From a virus: a stretch of 64,000 nt of DNA. Under the pieces are notes generated by a model. That model had not been told where the DNA came from and did not search any database. It saw only the letters and a program-made list of their open reading frames with translations. The DNA lies in IMG/VR virus record IMGVR_UViG_3300015603_000051, positions 1-64,000 of that record; one strand, written 5' to 3'. A program made the position numbers and the translations under genes. This document shows positions 33,801 to 42,003 of this stretch, in pieces. How positions within the stretch are numbered: position 1 is the stretch's first letter; each line of letters begins with the position of its first letter.

Positions 33801-36800
33801 AGGCTGAGCGCGGTGCGTTTACCAAAATGTGGGACTCGTTCGTGCAGACCATCAGCAAATTGCTGGGTGTGAAAGAAGGCACCGCGCTGCATGAAGTGCT
33901 GGATGCCGGTACGCAGCTGTTCGATCGCCGTCGCGGCGAGCATGAAGTGCAGGTGCACTACGCGGAAGCACGACCAGCTACAGTTGGTGAAGTAGAGCGT
34001 GTAGGCGCGACGCCAGAGCGCGCAAGGGGAGTTATCGGCGTAACAGCGGACTTTGTAAAAGGTATCGCACACGACGCGGCTAGCGCATTTGATGGGGTGC
34101 CACAGGCGCAGATGCGGTCTGCCCTTGGTAAGTGGCTGAGCGATAAAATCTACAACATAGAGCAACGGCTAGGTGACAGACAGGTAGGGCGCACGCGATA
34201 TATGCCTACCTCTGGCTACGTTACTGATGCCGCCGGCACTAAGTGGAATGCTGCTGCTTGGGAAATCAAGGATGGTAAGGCAGCACCAAGCGCACGCTCG
34301 CTTGTGCAGGCCCAAGAATATGGCGTAGGTGTTGCAGAAGCCGCGCTGGCATACGGCAAGGTTGCGTTGAGTAAGGAAGGGATTTTCACGGCCCAGAACG
34401 ACGCCAACAACCTGCATGCACTCAATGACGCTGCGTGGACAGTCAAGATCGAAGGCGTAACGAACCCGCTGCGGCTGGTCAATTCTATCCTCACACAGTT
34501 TTCCCAGATGGAGCATGAGCAGAACCGCTCTAAAATACGCGACGCTGCCCAGAGATTCATAGATGAAGGCAAAGCAGATATCGAGCGCTCTAAGTTGCTG
34601 GAAGGCGAAGCCTTGTTTGCCGTACGCACGCAGGGTAAGCGCTCTGTAGCAAAGGGTGAGCAGATGCTTGAGGACTCACCTGAGTACACCCGCCCAGCTG
34701 GCATGACGGACGCCACGCTGGAAAAAGCAAAAGAAATGGTTGCAAGCTCACCAGAACTGCAGAAAGTTCTGGAGATAAATCGCGGTATGAACATGAACAC
34801 CATCCAGCTGTTGCAAGAAGGTGGGGTTATCTCCAAAGAAACTGCGGACCTGTGGCGTGAAAACCAGTATTACAGCCCGATGTTCCGCGTGCGTGAGGAC
34901 AAGGCACTGAACGAAGCGTTCATGCGCTCCACTGGCAATACCGCCATGAAGAAATTCAAGGGTTCGGAGCGTGAGGTAGATGTTATGTCTAACCATGTGA
35001 CCCAGCTGGTGTGGGCTGCAGATGCCGCTGTGCGTAACCAAGCCCAGAAAGCATCAGTTGACTTCTTCATGCGCGACCCGAAAATGGCAGAAGAAATAGG
35101 CATGCAGCGGGTGCACTCAGCACAGGGAGATAAAACCATCAGCGTACGAGTCAACGGCGAGCAGCAGTTCTATCATGTCGAGGATATCAACGCCTACAAG
35201 TCATTCGCTGATGTGCGCGCGGTGCTGCCGGGGTTCATGAAGCCTTTTGAAATAGCAACACACATGTTCCGTGAAGCGATCATGTTATCGCCCGGGGCCC
35301 AGATACGTAATATTACCCGTGACCCGATGGAAGCGTGGGCTGCTGGGCACACCACTAGAGGGCTCGTAGGTTCATATGGAGAGTCTGCCAAAATCTTGGC
35401 TAAAATATTCCCGGATATGAAGACCACGAACATATCGGCGCTGGGTAAAATATCCGAGGCTGGCGTATTTAAGCATGGCATTACCGGTGTACGCGAGTTG
35501 ACCAAACAGAGCCGTGAATTGGACGAAGTATTGCGCCGCGTAAGGCAAGAAGAGGGTATCGCCAGTGGCGTAGATATTCCACTAGATAAAATGGATGGGC
35601 TGCTGGGCCGACTGCACCACAAAATGCAGGATATTACTCGCGCAGTCGAGGTAGCTCCACGCGAAGCGGTGTACCAGAACACACTGAAGCGCACAGGTAG
35701 TGAGCATGAAGCGCGTATGGCGGCGATCAACACCATCGATTTCCGGCGCCAAGGCGACTTTACAGGCATCACATACGCCCGTGCACTGATACCGTTCTTC
35801 AACTCACAGATTCAAGGTCTGTATAAAATCCACCGTACGCTGGCGCGCGGCGACTCGATGGGTATGTCCGTAGCAGATGCCCGCGTTGCCATGGCAACCA
35901 AGATGCTGATGATGGCCGGCGCCGCAACGATGTACCACACAGTCATGTCTGCTACAGACGACGAGTACAAAAATACCCCTATGGACGTGAAGGCAAATAA
36001 CTTCGTCATACCGACCCCACTAGGGCAGGTAAAAGCTGCGCTGCCGTTTGAATTTGGCGCACTGGCCTACTCTCTCCCACTGCAAATATTAGAAACCGCT
36101 AGCGGGCGCCAGAATATGGGCGAGTTCGCTGAGGGGCTGAAGTCACTGACGATGAAGCAGATGCCGAGCATGAGTGTGGCATTCGCGAAACCGATGGTAG
36201 AAGCAAGAACAAACTATGACTTCTTCACAGGGCGCAATATCGAGAGTAAGGCGCAGCAGGGCGTAGCGCCGGAGCAGCGTGTGAACAAGGACACTTCTAA
36301 GGTTGCGCAGGGTGTGGGTAAAGCGATGGGCTGGTCGCCAGTGCAGATCGATCACGCATTTAATGGCTACTTCGGCTCAATTGGCAAGCACGTCGTTGGA
36401 ATCGTGGACTCTATAATCGGTGCTGGCGATGGCAGTGCTGATACCCCATGGCGCCGTACACAAGCAGGCAAAGTTTTCTTCACCGACCCAGAGCGCACCA
36501 AGCAAACCGACCAGCTGTACAACCTGCACAAGCAGCTCGACGAGTCATTGAATACGCTCAACCTATTCAAGAAAGATTTACGGGGTAAGGAGTATCAGGA
36601 TTACGGTTCACGCGAGTCAAGCGTTCCGGGGATCACGAATTTCCAAGCGTCGGCGTACGCCAAGCCGGTTGCAGAAGCGATTAAAAATATCTCTAAGATC
36701 AGGCAGAATGAATCCATCGTGAGGCATGGTAGTTTATCTGGTGCGGAGAAGCAAGCGGAGCTGGCAAGACTGGCGGCGCAACGAAACAACATCGCTATGC

Positions 36801-36847
36801 AGCTAGCCGAGCCGTTACGAGCCCACCTTAATCTGGAATCCCAATAA
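30860..36847 (+). CDS. Giant ejection/polyvalent protein with zincin motif
   Basis: 1995 residues, last late gene. N-terminal hydrophobic stretch (about residues 118-150, MVGAFAPTMLAAAGATALAGPVAGAATFML given here only in outline) able to enter membrane. Disordered, charged region to about 850. Zincin-like domain with HEGVH at 906-910 and a downstream Glu candidate (HEFVAEAF, Glu963). Long helical C-terminal half containing DFRRQGDFTGITYARALIPF and NSQIQGLYKI, resembling the LPD38-type domain of phage polyvalent proteins. Probably injected with DNA; the metalloprotease may act on host proteins or on the virion. Confidence 0.75.
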   Translation: MSYRVTLPNGDFVDVDDSVSHEESRAQIMQAFPEQFPKAGGFVNNAKAGAAAGLGSLLRAGSEALDGFEGDSGAADWLKKKSKDAHNYANSTFVATPESAEGFGNMFNRNIAEPIGGMVGAFAPTMLAAAGATALAGPVAGAATFMLPRIGTNYGQNVEYNEAKGIENDVGGNLASAVGMSILERFGVGRIVNGPMGAVGLRTAQRVASTELAPLVQAGKLSVEEATAQLPSLLKNAGVHIVENAGSNAVMMGGISALQRAQAGESLTDGEAMTRYGHDLKMAATLAPVFGPLHAGRRGAKGELEKGAEGFRKNFAGPDEGYKEPYRQKMADESAQREAEYAPYLDEVEAARAASEGSVAMPPTRAERMAAFNAEQLALSEKAARGVVGDHTPFEANSQWTRAEDAKAAFSEATPDLIGQYRPGEKTLPAPTENLEPIIDPQNPKTGKVVGYKPAETPRPDFALEPSNKQVQGEMFSTVPEQGLVSRTAGNGLLDFAKITKADDFKGVVAPQTRAKLAGLNESKSADVQKIIDTLRAYKNIIKRKDGNTEEWMLRNQTVDERINFYEQRLNDITRNETQLEMLSTAVRGEGRELFDATDGSGTTKADPYPRAASEGAPRGTGRELFTAAPEALAKTLTPEGKNEQRPEANVQAAGVGVGERDIRPTAAPERTTPNTLTDIASTGPAGDNLRATEKRNNALTPNTIAGLAEATVDANGPRRAEGKAAPVEPFIAASEADRLLKQAGIKNEKALEDGMAASAVTRDGEEVFSRAKLEAHIEAQKPTTNAFTTRTLGEDFIAAAKERARENEKDDPRQYAEAKPAEGQLHPEVAVAVGSKKGLNHTLDAIIATEQDPFLREVAKALRALGLETKLSAEHLGENKPGSFHEGADRIAINPAYADTRTILHEGVHAATAWAISNPAKLNNHQRAAIQNLKQIFAQLKQENPELAKKYGFKNLHEFVAEAFTNKEFQDALKQERGIKAERGAFTKMWDSFVQTISKLLGVKEGTALHEVLDAGTQLFDRRRGEHEVQVHYAEARPATVGEVERVGATPERARGVIGVTADFVKGIAHDAASAFDGVPQAQMRSALGKWLSDKIYNIEQRLGDRQVGRTRYMPTSGYVTDAAGTKWNAAAWEIKDGKAAPSARSLVQAQEYGVGVAEAALAYGKVALSKEGIFTAQNDANNLHALNDAAWTVKIEGVTNPLRLVNSILTQFSQMEHEQNRSKIRDAAQRFIDEGKADIERSKLLEGEALFAVRTQGKRSVAKGEQMLEDSPEYTRPAGMTDATLEKAKEMVASSPELQKVLEINRGMNMNTIQLLQEGGVISKETADLWRENQYYSPMFRVREDKALNEAFMRSTGNTAMKKFKGSEREVDVMSNHVTQLVWAADAAVRNQAQKASVDFFMRDPKMAEEIGMQRVHSAQGDKTISVRVNGEQQFYHVEDINAYKSFADVRAVLPGFMKPFEIATHMFREAIMLSPGAQIRNITRDPMEAWAAGHTTRGLVGSYGESAKILAKIFPDMKTTNISALGKISEAGVFKHGITGVRELTKQSRELDEVLRRVRQEEGIASGVDIPLDKMDGLLGRLHHKMQDITRAVEVAPREAVYQNTLKRTGSEHEARMAAINTIDFRRQGDFTGITYARALIPFFNSQIQGLYKIHRTLARGDSMGMSVADARVAMATKMLMMAGAATMYHTVMSATDDEYKNTPMDVKANNFVIPTPLGQVKAALPFEFGALAYSLPLQILETASGRQNMGEFAEGLKSLTMKQMPSMSVAFAKPMVEARTNYDFFTGRNIESKAQQGVAPEQRVNKDTSKVAQGVGKAMGWSPVQIDHAFNGYFGSIGKHVVGIVDSIIGAGDGSADTPWRRTQAGKVFFTDPERTKQTDQLYNLHKQLDESLNTLNLFKKDLRGKEYQDYGSRESSVPGITNFQASAYAKPVAEAIKNISKIRQNESIVRHGSLSGAEKQAELARLAAQRNNIAMQLAEPLRAHLNLESQ

Positions 36848-36880
36848 AAAACACCCCCGGGAGCGAGCTCGACCGGGGGC
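36844..36880 (-). terminator. Terminator at the convergence of late and early operons
   Basis: Stem CCCCCGG/CCGGGGG with a 12-base loop. Read leftward it is followed by TGTTTTTTATT, a good rho-independent terminator for the long leftward operon. Read rightward there is no T run, so late transcripts would depend on the stem alone. Confidence 0.8.
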
Positions 36881-36914
36881 TGGGACTACAGCTTATGGGA
36901 GATAAGCGAGTTAA

Positions 36915-37184
36915 TTATAGCATGCATGGAGAAATACACCATACACGCATGCCGCGCACGCCATTTTCTACTACGCCTTTGATGCCTACGCCGCAGCCGG
37001 CTTTGTCTGCCGACTCCTGCAAGGCTCGCCTATCGTGCTTCCAGTTTACGCTTGGTATGAAAAACGAGCTGGTGTAGTACATCAGATGCCAATCCAAGGC
37101 AATACACCAGCCGTCAAGTTCAATTCGGCTTCGCCGGTCCTTCTCCTTCTTCGGTAGGGGGAATCTCAAGGTGTACGAGGGCAT
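36915..37184 (-). CDS. Small conserved protein overlapping the end of the primase-helicase gene
   Basis: 89 residues. Start at ATG 37184 (another ATG directly before), with GAAGGATGGG upstream; the first 65 bases overlap the primase gene in another frame. The product runs LELDGWCIALDWH-like (RIELDGWCIALDWHLMYYTSS), then FFIPSVNWKHDRRALQESADKAG, VVENGVRGMRVW. The strand-helix-strand plan with a clear frame and ribosome site looks real, and short phage proteins of this appearance exist. Unknown function. Confidence 0.65.
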   Translation of the reverse strand: MPSYTLRFPLPKKEKDRRSRIELDGWCIALDWHLMYYTSSFFIPSVNWKHDRRALQESADKAGCGVGIKGVVENGVRGMRVWCISPCML

Positions 37185-40038
37185 CATCCCATCCTTCAGT
37201 GATGTTGAACCAATACGCTCTGCCCGGAGTAGGCGGGAGCGACGTGCCTGCTGCCATACGCTTCGCATCATTCTTGATGTAGTTGCCTGCTTCAAGCTGC
37301 CGGTTCAGGTATGCCTCAAGGTGGATGTTGCGCTCACGGCAGAATTTTCTGAACTCCGCTGCCACAATGTACAGCCGCTTGCACCCTGTCTCATACCTAG
37401 CCATAAGCGCGCCGCGCGGGATGCACACCGGTGGAGCACTCAGCCCTGTGCGTTCATCTTTCCGCTCGTCCAGAACGAGGATGTTGGTGATGTTGCTGTT
37501 GATGAACTCAGCCAGTACGTTAGCGTCGTTCTCGATTATATCAAGTGCCTCATGGCTTGAGCTGCCGCCCAGACCGGTACGCATACGCTCGACATACTGC
37601 AGAATCCATGTGCGCATTTTGTCCATGTCATTGTCATGCAGCCCCAACTCACTCGCGATCTGCCCCGCCACGATGGTAGCTGCAAATGCTGCAGACCAGA
37701 AACGCTCGCGGCCAGTAAACCGACCATCACGGTCCAGTGACTCCTGCTCAATTGCTACAAGTTTCTTCACGTGTTCCAGATTCTCGACTACGTACTTCAT
37801 GAAGATAATGCCAGCATGCCCGTAGTTTGTAAGCAGGTGCGGGTACAGCCGGTCAGCTTCGATCTTGGTAAATGCTGTCGGTGGCGGCACGGTCATTTCA
37901 ATGATGCGGTACTGCTCACCCTGAGTGCCCTGCCCCTGCGCCTGCAGCATTTCAATCATCGCGCCGTTGGACGACGACACAGCGATAGCGCCCCATGTGG
38001 TTGTGTTCGCGCGCTCTGTATTCGATGCCGAGTTCATCCGGTTACTGCCGCGCCCCTGCGTTACCGCCATGGCAAACGCCTTCACGCGCTCGACGGGGGC
38101 ATTGGTCGCTTCGTCAATACAGATCACGATGTTCTTGTGTACGCCCATCCGGTTAATCACTGCTGCCTGTGTATCGTTATAGGAAAGCAGCAGCGCTTTC
38201 GGGTCGCCCCAGATGCTCAGCGCAGCCATCTGTGCAGTCGACTTACCGGTGCCGGAGCCTTCACTGACCAAGTTGACCTGTACACCTGACAACCCTGTGA
38301 GCGCCAGCAGCGGACTACCGAAACCGCACATAAATGCGAACGCTTGGGTTTCATGGCCGGGGAGTGCATAGGACGAAATGACTTTCTTCCACGCTTCCAG
38401 CGAGCCTTCAGTGTCAAAGAATTTTGTCAGTGGCGCAAGGCTCGGCGCCGACGGACTGTACTTAATAGAATTATGCGCTGTGATTTCCTTGTTGCCGATC
38501 ACAAACGACTTCATATGCTCGCTCCAACCAAATTGAGTTTTTACCATATCAACCTCCAAATCTTTTGCAAGCGTTTCAAACCATCTGCGCACATAGCTTC
38601 TCATGTGAAAAATCTCCTTCTCCCAAAGCAGCATGCCGTTCATATTCAGTATGTCCCGCAACCTGTCAGGCGCACTGATATCGGAAGTCGACATGATGAA
38701 ATCAATTACCCCGTCTTTCGGGTGATGTACACGACACTGCACCATGTAGCCCTCAGACTCCGCGCGCAGGCGGCGTACCATATAAAAATCTCTGTCATAT
38801 ACTTCAATGTCGCCCGCTTCATCGTCCTTCGGGTTCGGCATGAACACACCACCGTCTTTACCCCTGAAGTACGGAGCCGGATATTCAGGTATCGTATATA
38901 CAACTTTTTCATCTTCAACAACTTTGTTTTGGTCGAGCACAATGTTGTCTGCTGCGGTCGCCTTCGGCGTATACTCACCAATCTGGATAGGTGACGTAAT
39001 GTTGCCTGACAGCTTGCATCCCTTGCACAAGTCCGGCCAGTTGGCATTGAACGTCGCGCAGGTATACGGCCCAGCGATCAGTTCTGCTTTCCGTATTGTG
39101 GCAACAGGGTCATAGTCCTTGTGGTCCTTGGAAATATTCTGTATCCACAGCTCGCTATCTTCACAAAATTTGGCTATCGACAGACCTGCCCGCCAGCGTG
39201 GTTCGTCCATCTTTGCGCGGTTTGCATTGATATCCTTTATCTGTGAACAGCCCTTGCCTGTCTCACTACGCTCAAGCACTAGAGAAAACTTTTTAGGTTT
39301 TCCGCCGACAATGCTGCGAGTTATGTCATCGATTTCTATGCCGCGCAGGTACTCTGGTATGGCGAACAGTGGGTCGGCTTCCTTTACTTCAGTCTGGATT
39401 TCCTTCGCCACCTTGCCGTACGATGCATCTAATGCGCCTAGAATTTCCTTCTGAGAAAATATAAAAACTTCTCCACGCAGTTTCACCTGCTTCGGGTTGT
39501 CTTCGTCCTTCAGGTTCAGCGTGCCGGGAATCCGTAAGATGCGGGCCAGATCGCTGGTCGTGGTCGGGTCTGCATACAGCTTGTGGGTATTACACAACAC
39601 TTTCAGTTTCTCAGACGCGATCTTGGCCGGCGCCGGTTCCATTGCCGAGTCCATAATCCAGTAAGCATGCACGCCGTTGCCGCTATCGACCGTGACGGGC
39701 ACAGGCATACCTGTGGTTTTACAGAAAGCCAGCAAGCCCTCCATCGCTTCTATTTTCGTTTTGTACTCTTTGTTCTCGCCCGAATCGATATCCAGTTTCA
39801 ACGTCTTGACGGAAAATACATTGTCCGCCTTGCGGTTGTCCATATTCTTCAGCGAAGAGGTGCAAAAGTAAGGATTTAGGCCCGATTCACCCAAGCTTAC
39901 TGCCTCTGCAATAGCCCCATCGATATCTCCGGGCTCGAAGAATTTCTGTATTGGTTGTCGTTTAGGCCGTAGCCCAACTACACACATGTGCCCATCGGGG
40001 TCAAGCGCCGCCGACAGCAACTGCCGTGCTGCTTCCAT
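37120..40038 (-). CDS. AEP primase - superfamily helicase fusion
   Basis: 972 residues; primes and unwinds the phage DNA. The N-terminal archaeo-eukaryotic primase domain has the metal motif KLDIDSG (Asp83, Asp85), GNGVHAYW (His124) and TSDLARILRIPGT (162-173). A Cys cluster lies at 327-341. The C-terminal ATPase of DUF927-like type has Walker A SEGSGTGKST (592-601) and Walker B IVICIDEATN (637-646), with an arginine-rich sensor region after it. One protein thus replaces the separate T7 gp4 type enzyme. It is the last large gene of the leftward operon. Confidence 0.88.
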   Translation of the reverse strand: MEAARQLLSAALDPDGHMCVVGLRPKRQPIQKFFEPGDIDGAIAEAVSLGESGLNPYFCTSSLKNMDNRKADNVFSVKTLKLDIDSGENKEYKTKIEAMEGLLAFCKTTGMPVPVTVDSGNGVHAYWIMDSAMEPAPAKIASEKLKVLCNTHKLYADPTTTSDLARILRIPGTLNLKDEDNPKQVKLRGEVFIFSQKEILGALDASYGKVAKEIQTEVKEADPLFAIPEYLRGIEIDDITRSIVGGKPKKFSLVLERSETGKGCSQIKDINANRAKMDEPRWRAGLSIAKFCEDSELWIQNISKDHKDYDPVATIRKAELIAGPYTCATFNANWPDLCKGCKLSGNITSPIQIGEYTPKATAADNIVLDQNKVVEDEKVVYTIPEYPAPYFRGKDGGVFMPNPKDDEAGDIEVYDRDFYMVRRLRAESEGYMVQCRVHHPKDGVIDFIMSTSDISAPDRLRDILNMNGMLLWEKEIFHMRSYVRRWFETLAKDLEVDMVKTQFGWSEHMKSFVIGNKEITAHNSIKYSPSAPSLAPLTKFFDTEGSLEAWKKVISSYALPGHETQAFAFMCGFGSPLLALTGLSGVQVNLVSEGSGTGKSTAQMAALSIWGDPKALLLSYNDTQAAVINRMGVHKNIVICIDEATNAPVERVKAFAMAVTQGRGSNRMNSASNTERANTTTWGAIAVSSSNGAMIEMLQAQGQGTQGEQYRIIEMTVPPPTAFTKIEADRLYPHLLTNYGHAGIIFMKYVVENLEHVKKLVAIEQESLDRDGRFTGRERFWSAAFAATIVAGQIASELGLHDNDMDKMRTWILQYVERMRTGLGGSSSHEALDIIENDANVLAEFINSNITNILVLDERKDERTGLSAPPVCIPRGALMARYETGCKRLYIVAAEFRKFCRERNIHLEAYLNRQLEAGNYIKNDAKRMAAGTSLPPTPGRAYWFNITEGWDDALVHLEIPPTEEGEGPAKPN

Positions 40039-40049
40039 ATGCGTGCCCC

Positions 40050-40232
40050 TTAAAGATAGCTGACTGATTGCAGCTGGGCTCGCTGTTCTGCTGCGGCGCG
40101 CAGACGATCATGCTTGTCGCGCATCCGATAAAAAAGTTCCTTCTGTACTGCCGGCCAGTCTTGAAACGCCCCCGTGACATAGACTTGTTGTACAAGTTCT
40201 TCATCCGTTAAATGACTTAACTCTGTTTGCAT
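40050..40232 (-). CDS. Small helical protein upstream of the primase-helicase
   Basis: 60 residues, AAGGACTACC before ATG 40232, 11 bases upstream of the primase gene. MQTELSHLTDEELVQQVYVTG then EMxKxLFYRMRDKHDRLRAA-like charged helices. No known family; may be coupled to primase expression. Confidence 0.7.
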   Translation of the reverse strand: MQTELSHLTDEELVQQVYVTGAFQDWPAVQKELFYRMRDKHDRLRAAAEQRAQLQSVSYL

Positions 40233-40253
40233 GGTAGTCCTTCTTTTTGTTTG

Positions 40254-40496
40254 TTATCCAGCCAACGATTTGTATAGTGCCTCGATCTTGTCGAGAACTT
40301 CTTTTTTTGGTTTGTACTCGCCGTCGAGATATCCATACAGCGCCGCACGGGTGATGCCGACTTTCTCTGCCGCTTCTACCACTGGAATGTTATTTTGGAT
40401 GCACCGCTCAACGAGCAGGAATACTGGATTGGTCGGGTCTTGTTGGAGTGCAGCTTCAACCCGTTTGACCAGCATATACGAAAAACCCTTAGCCAT
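40254..40496 (-). CDS. Helix-turn-helix DNA-binding protein
   Basis: 80 residues. ERCIQNNIPVVEAAEKVGITRAALYGYLDGEYKPKKEVLDKI contains a helix-turn-helix with the recognition helix RAALYGYLDG, like short XRE/FIS-type phage regulators. It follows the SSB-like gene after a strong terminator, so it is expressed by read-through or by an unseen promoter. A candidate regulator of the early region. Confidence 0.75.
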   Translation of the reverse strand: MAKGFSYMLVKRVEAALQQDPTNPVFLLVERCIQNNIPVVEAAEKVGITRAALYGYLDGEYKPKKEVLDKIEALYKSLAG

Positions 40497-40507
40497 ATAT
40501 ACCTTTC

Positions 40508-40534
40508 GAAAAAAAGTGGGCCGAAGCCCACTTT
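40508..40534 (-). terminator. Rho-independent terminator after the SSB-like gene
   Basis: Leftward: AGTGGGC-TTCG-GCCCACT followed by seven T. It lies 15 bases after the stop codon of the gene at 40549-41523 and should reduce transcription into the regulator and primase genes. Confidence 0.92.
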
Positions 40535-40548
40535 GTCAAACATTAAAA

Positions 40549-41523
40549 TTACTCGTCGTCCCAAGCAGCCATAACATCGGCTGCGGATTTCGGAGCACTA
40601 ACTGCGGGCTTGGCATCCTTACGGACCACTGCTACTTCCACGACCTCGGTAACTTCTACCACTTCAACCACGTCTTCTGCTACGGAAGCAGGTGCTGGCT
40701 TAGGCGCTGGTGCCTTCGGCGCTGATGTTTTTACTGCTGGCTTAGCCATTGCTACTGCTTGTACCGGCTTTGCCTCGACCGATGCTTTGGCGTCAGACTC
40801 TTCTTTGATGAAGAAGTCATGCTTGATGGCTTCCTGCGCTTCGTACGTCTGGCCTTGCTCGGTACACTGTGCATACTCTTCTGCGGTCAACGGACGCACT
40901 GCGCGGAAGAAGATTTTAGGCGTAGCGGAGTTGGTGTCGAACTCCATTTCAGTGACTACAGCCGTCAGGTTGATGCGGTGTGCCGCGAGTTGCTTGGCGT
41001 ACGCCTGCAGTGGCATGTCATTACCTTCTGCCTTACCGAACAGCGACTGTGCGGGGATAGACAGCTTGTACACGCTACCGCCGAAATCGTTGTCCAGCAC
41101 GACTGCCAGATTGCGGCTGAACCGGCATGCGCGCGATGTGCCTTGGCCAGACCCAGCGATATTCTGCGGGCAGGTAGCGCACTTCGATGCCTGTGGGTTC
41201 GGCGCTTTTTCGTCTGGCGTCACATCATCACTCGACCAGCACTCAGGAGAAGCATTCTCGCCTTCGACGTAGGCACCAGCATACCAAGTACGCTGCGTGT
41301 GTGGCGACGCAGCAACAATAACCACGTTCATCTTGCGGTCGGTGTTCTTGGACACTTCCTCATTACCAGCCATCATGCGCCATACGCCGCCACGGATGGA
41401 GATACGTACACCGCCGCCAGCGGAACCCGCCAGTGCTTTGGTTACTGCATCCAGTTCCAGATTCTGAAGGTGGGCCGGGAGGGTGTTGCCATCCTTTGTA
41501 AACAGAGTCATTTCTGTAGCCAT
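40549..41523 (-). CDS. Single-stranded DNA-binding-like protein
   Basis: Start ATG 41523, preceded by AAAGAGGTAATAAA; 324 residues. Residues 1-225 look like an OB-fold protein with a Cys cluster (SKCATCPQNIAGSG...ACRF) and strands such as RISIRGGVWRMMAG and KMNVVIVAASPHTQRTWYAGAYV. Then a Pro/Ala/Lys linker and an acidic tail ending VMAAWDDE, the usual SSB C-terminal hook. Family resemblance is to phage gp2.5/SSB-like proteins. It has its own promoter region and terminator and probably is abundant. Confidence 0.7.
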   Translation of the reverse strand: MATEMTLFTKDGNTLPAHLQNLELDAVTKALAGSAGGGVRISIRGGVWRMMAGNEEVSKNTDRKMNVVIVAASPHTQRTWYAGAYVEGENASPECWSSDDVTPDEKAPNPQASKCATCPQNIAGSGQGTSRACRFSRNLAVVLDNDFGGSVYKLSIPAQSLFGKAEGNDMPLQAYAKQLAAHRINLTAVVTEMEFDTNSATPKIFFRAVRPLTAEEYAQCTEQGQTYEAQEAIKHDFFIKEESDAKASVEAKPVQAVAMAKPAVKTSAPKAPAPKPAPASVAEDVVEVVEVTEVVEVAVVRKDAKPAVSAPKSAADVMAAWDDE

Positions 41524-41536
41524 TTTATTACCTCTT

Positions 41537-41929
41537 TTAGTTAGTTGCACGACGCACAACGACGTCGTATTTTTGTTCAACATTGATGCCATTTGGTATT
41601 TGGTCTGGGTGAGCATCGATCCACTCACCTGTATTTTTCTGCGCTACCCGCACATCGAGCATGCCTTCAACTTTATTCTCGATGCAGAATTGCAGGAACG
41701 CATCTTTGTCTGCGGTCCAGAACCGGCGCTTGACCACCCGTGTTGCAGTGCCAAACTCAGTCTTGATCGCCGTGCCGCCAGTCGCTTTGATTTCTTCCTC
41801 AATAGCGTGCTTCAGCACATCCATCTGTTCTTCTATAGTGGCTTCTTCCAGTTTGTGCCGCGCGGCCATTTCGGCCTTTGCATCACGCATCTTGACGAAG
41901 ACTTTCACCATCTTGTCTACGTTACCCAT
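41537..41929 (-). CDS. Conserved phage protein before the SSB-like gene
   Basis: 130 residues from ATG 41929 (GGGAGGTAAC upstream; the ATG four codons earlier lies in the ribosome site). N-terminal charged coiled coil (VFVKMRDAKAEMAARHKLEEATIEEQMDVLKHAIEEE), C-terminal beta part with TEFGTATRVVKRRFWTADKDAFLQFCIEN. The pattern recurs in phage replication regions; I cannot name a function. First gene of the unit driven by the promoter at 41975-42003. Confidence 0.75.
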   Translation of the reverse strand: MGNVDKMVKVFVKMRDAKAEMAARHKLEEATIEEQMDVLKHAIEEEIKATGGTAIKTEFGTATRVVKRRFWTADKDAFLQFCIENKVEGMLDVRVAQKNTGEWIDAHPDQIPNGINVEQKYDVVVRRATN

Positions 41930-41951
41930 GTTACCTCCCATTTAAACTGCA

Positions 41952-41964
41952 GTGAATTATTCAC
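41952..41964. promoter_or_regulatory. 13-bp operator-like palindrome GTGAATTATTCAC
   Basis: Perfect inverted repeat GTGAAT-T-ATTCAC placed at about +4 to +16 of the leftward promoter at 41975-42003. It is unrelated in sequence to the dispersed 19-bp palindrome and is a candidate operator for a local repressor. Confidence 0.6.
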
Positions 41965-41974
41965 CGGTAGATAC

Positions 41975-42003
41975 ATCATACATACCTTTCTATACTAAGT
42001 CAA
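41975..42003 (-). promoter_or_regulatory. Leftward promoter of the SSB-like unit
   Basis: Minus strand TTGACT (42003-41998), 17-base spacer, TATGAT (41980-41975). The -35 box overlaps the stop of the helicase gene. Confidence 0.8.
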
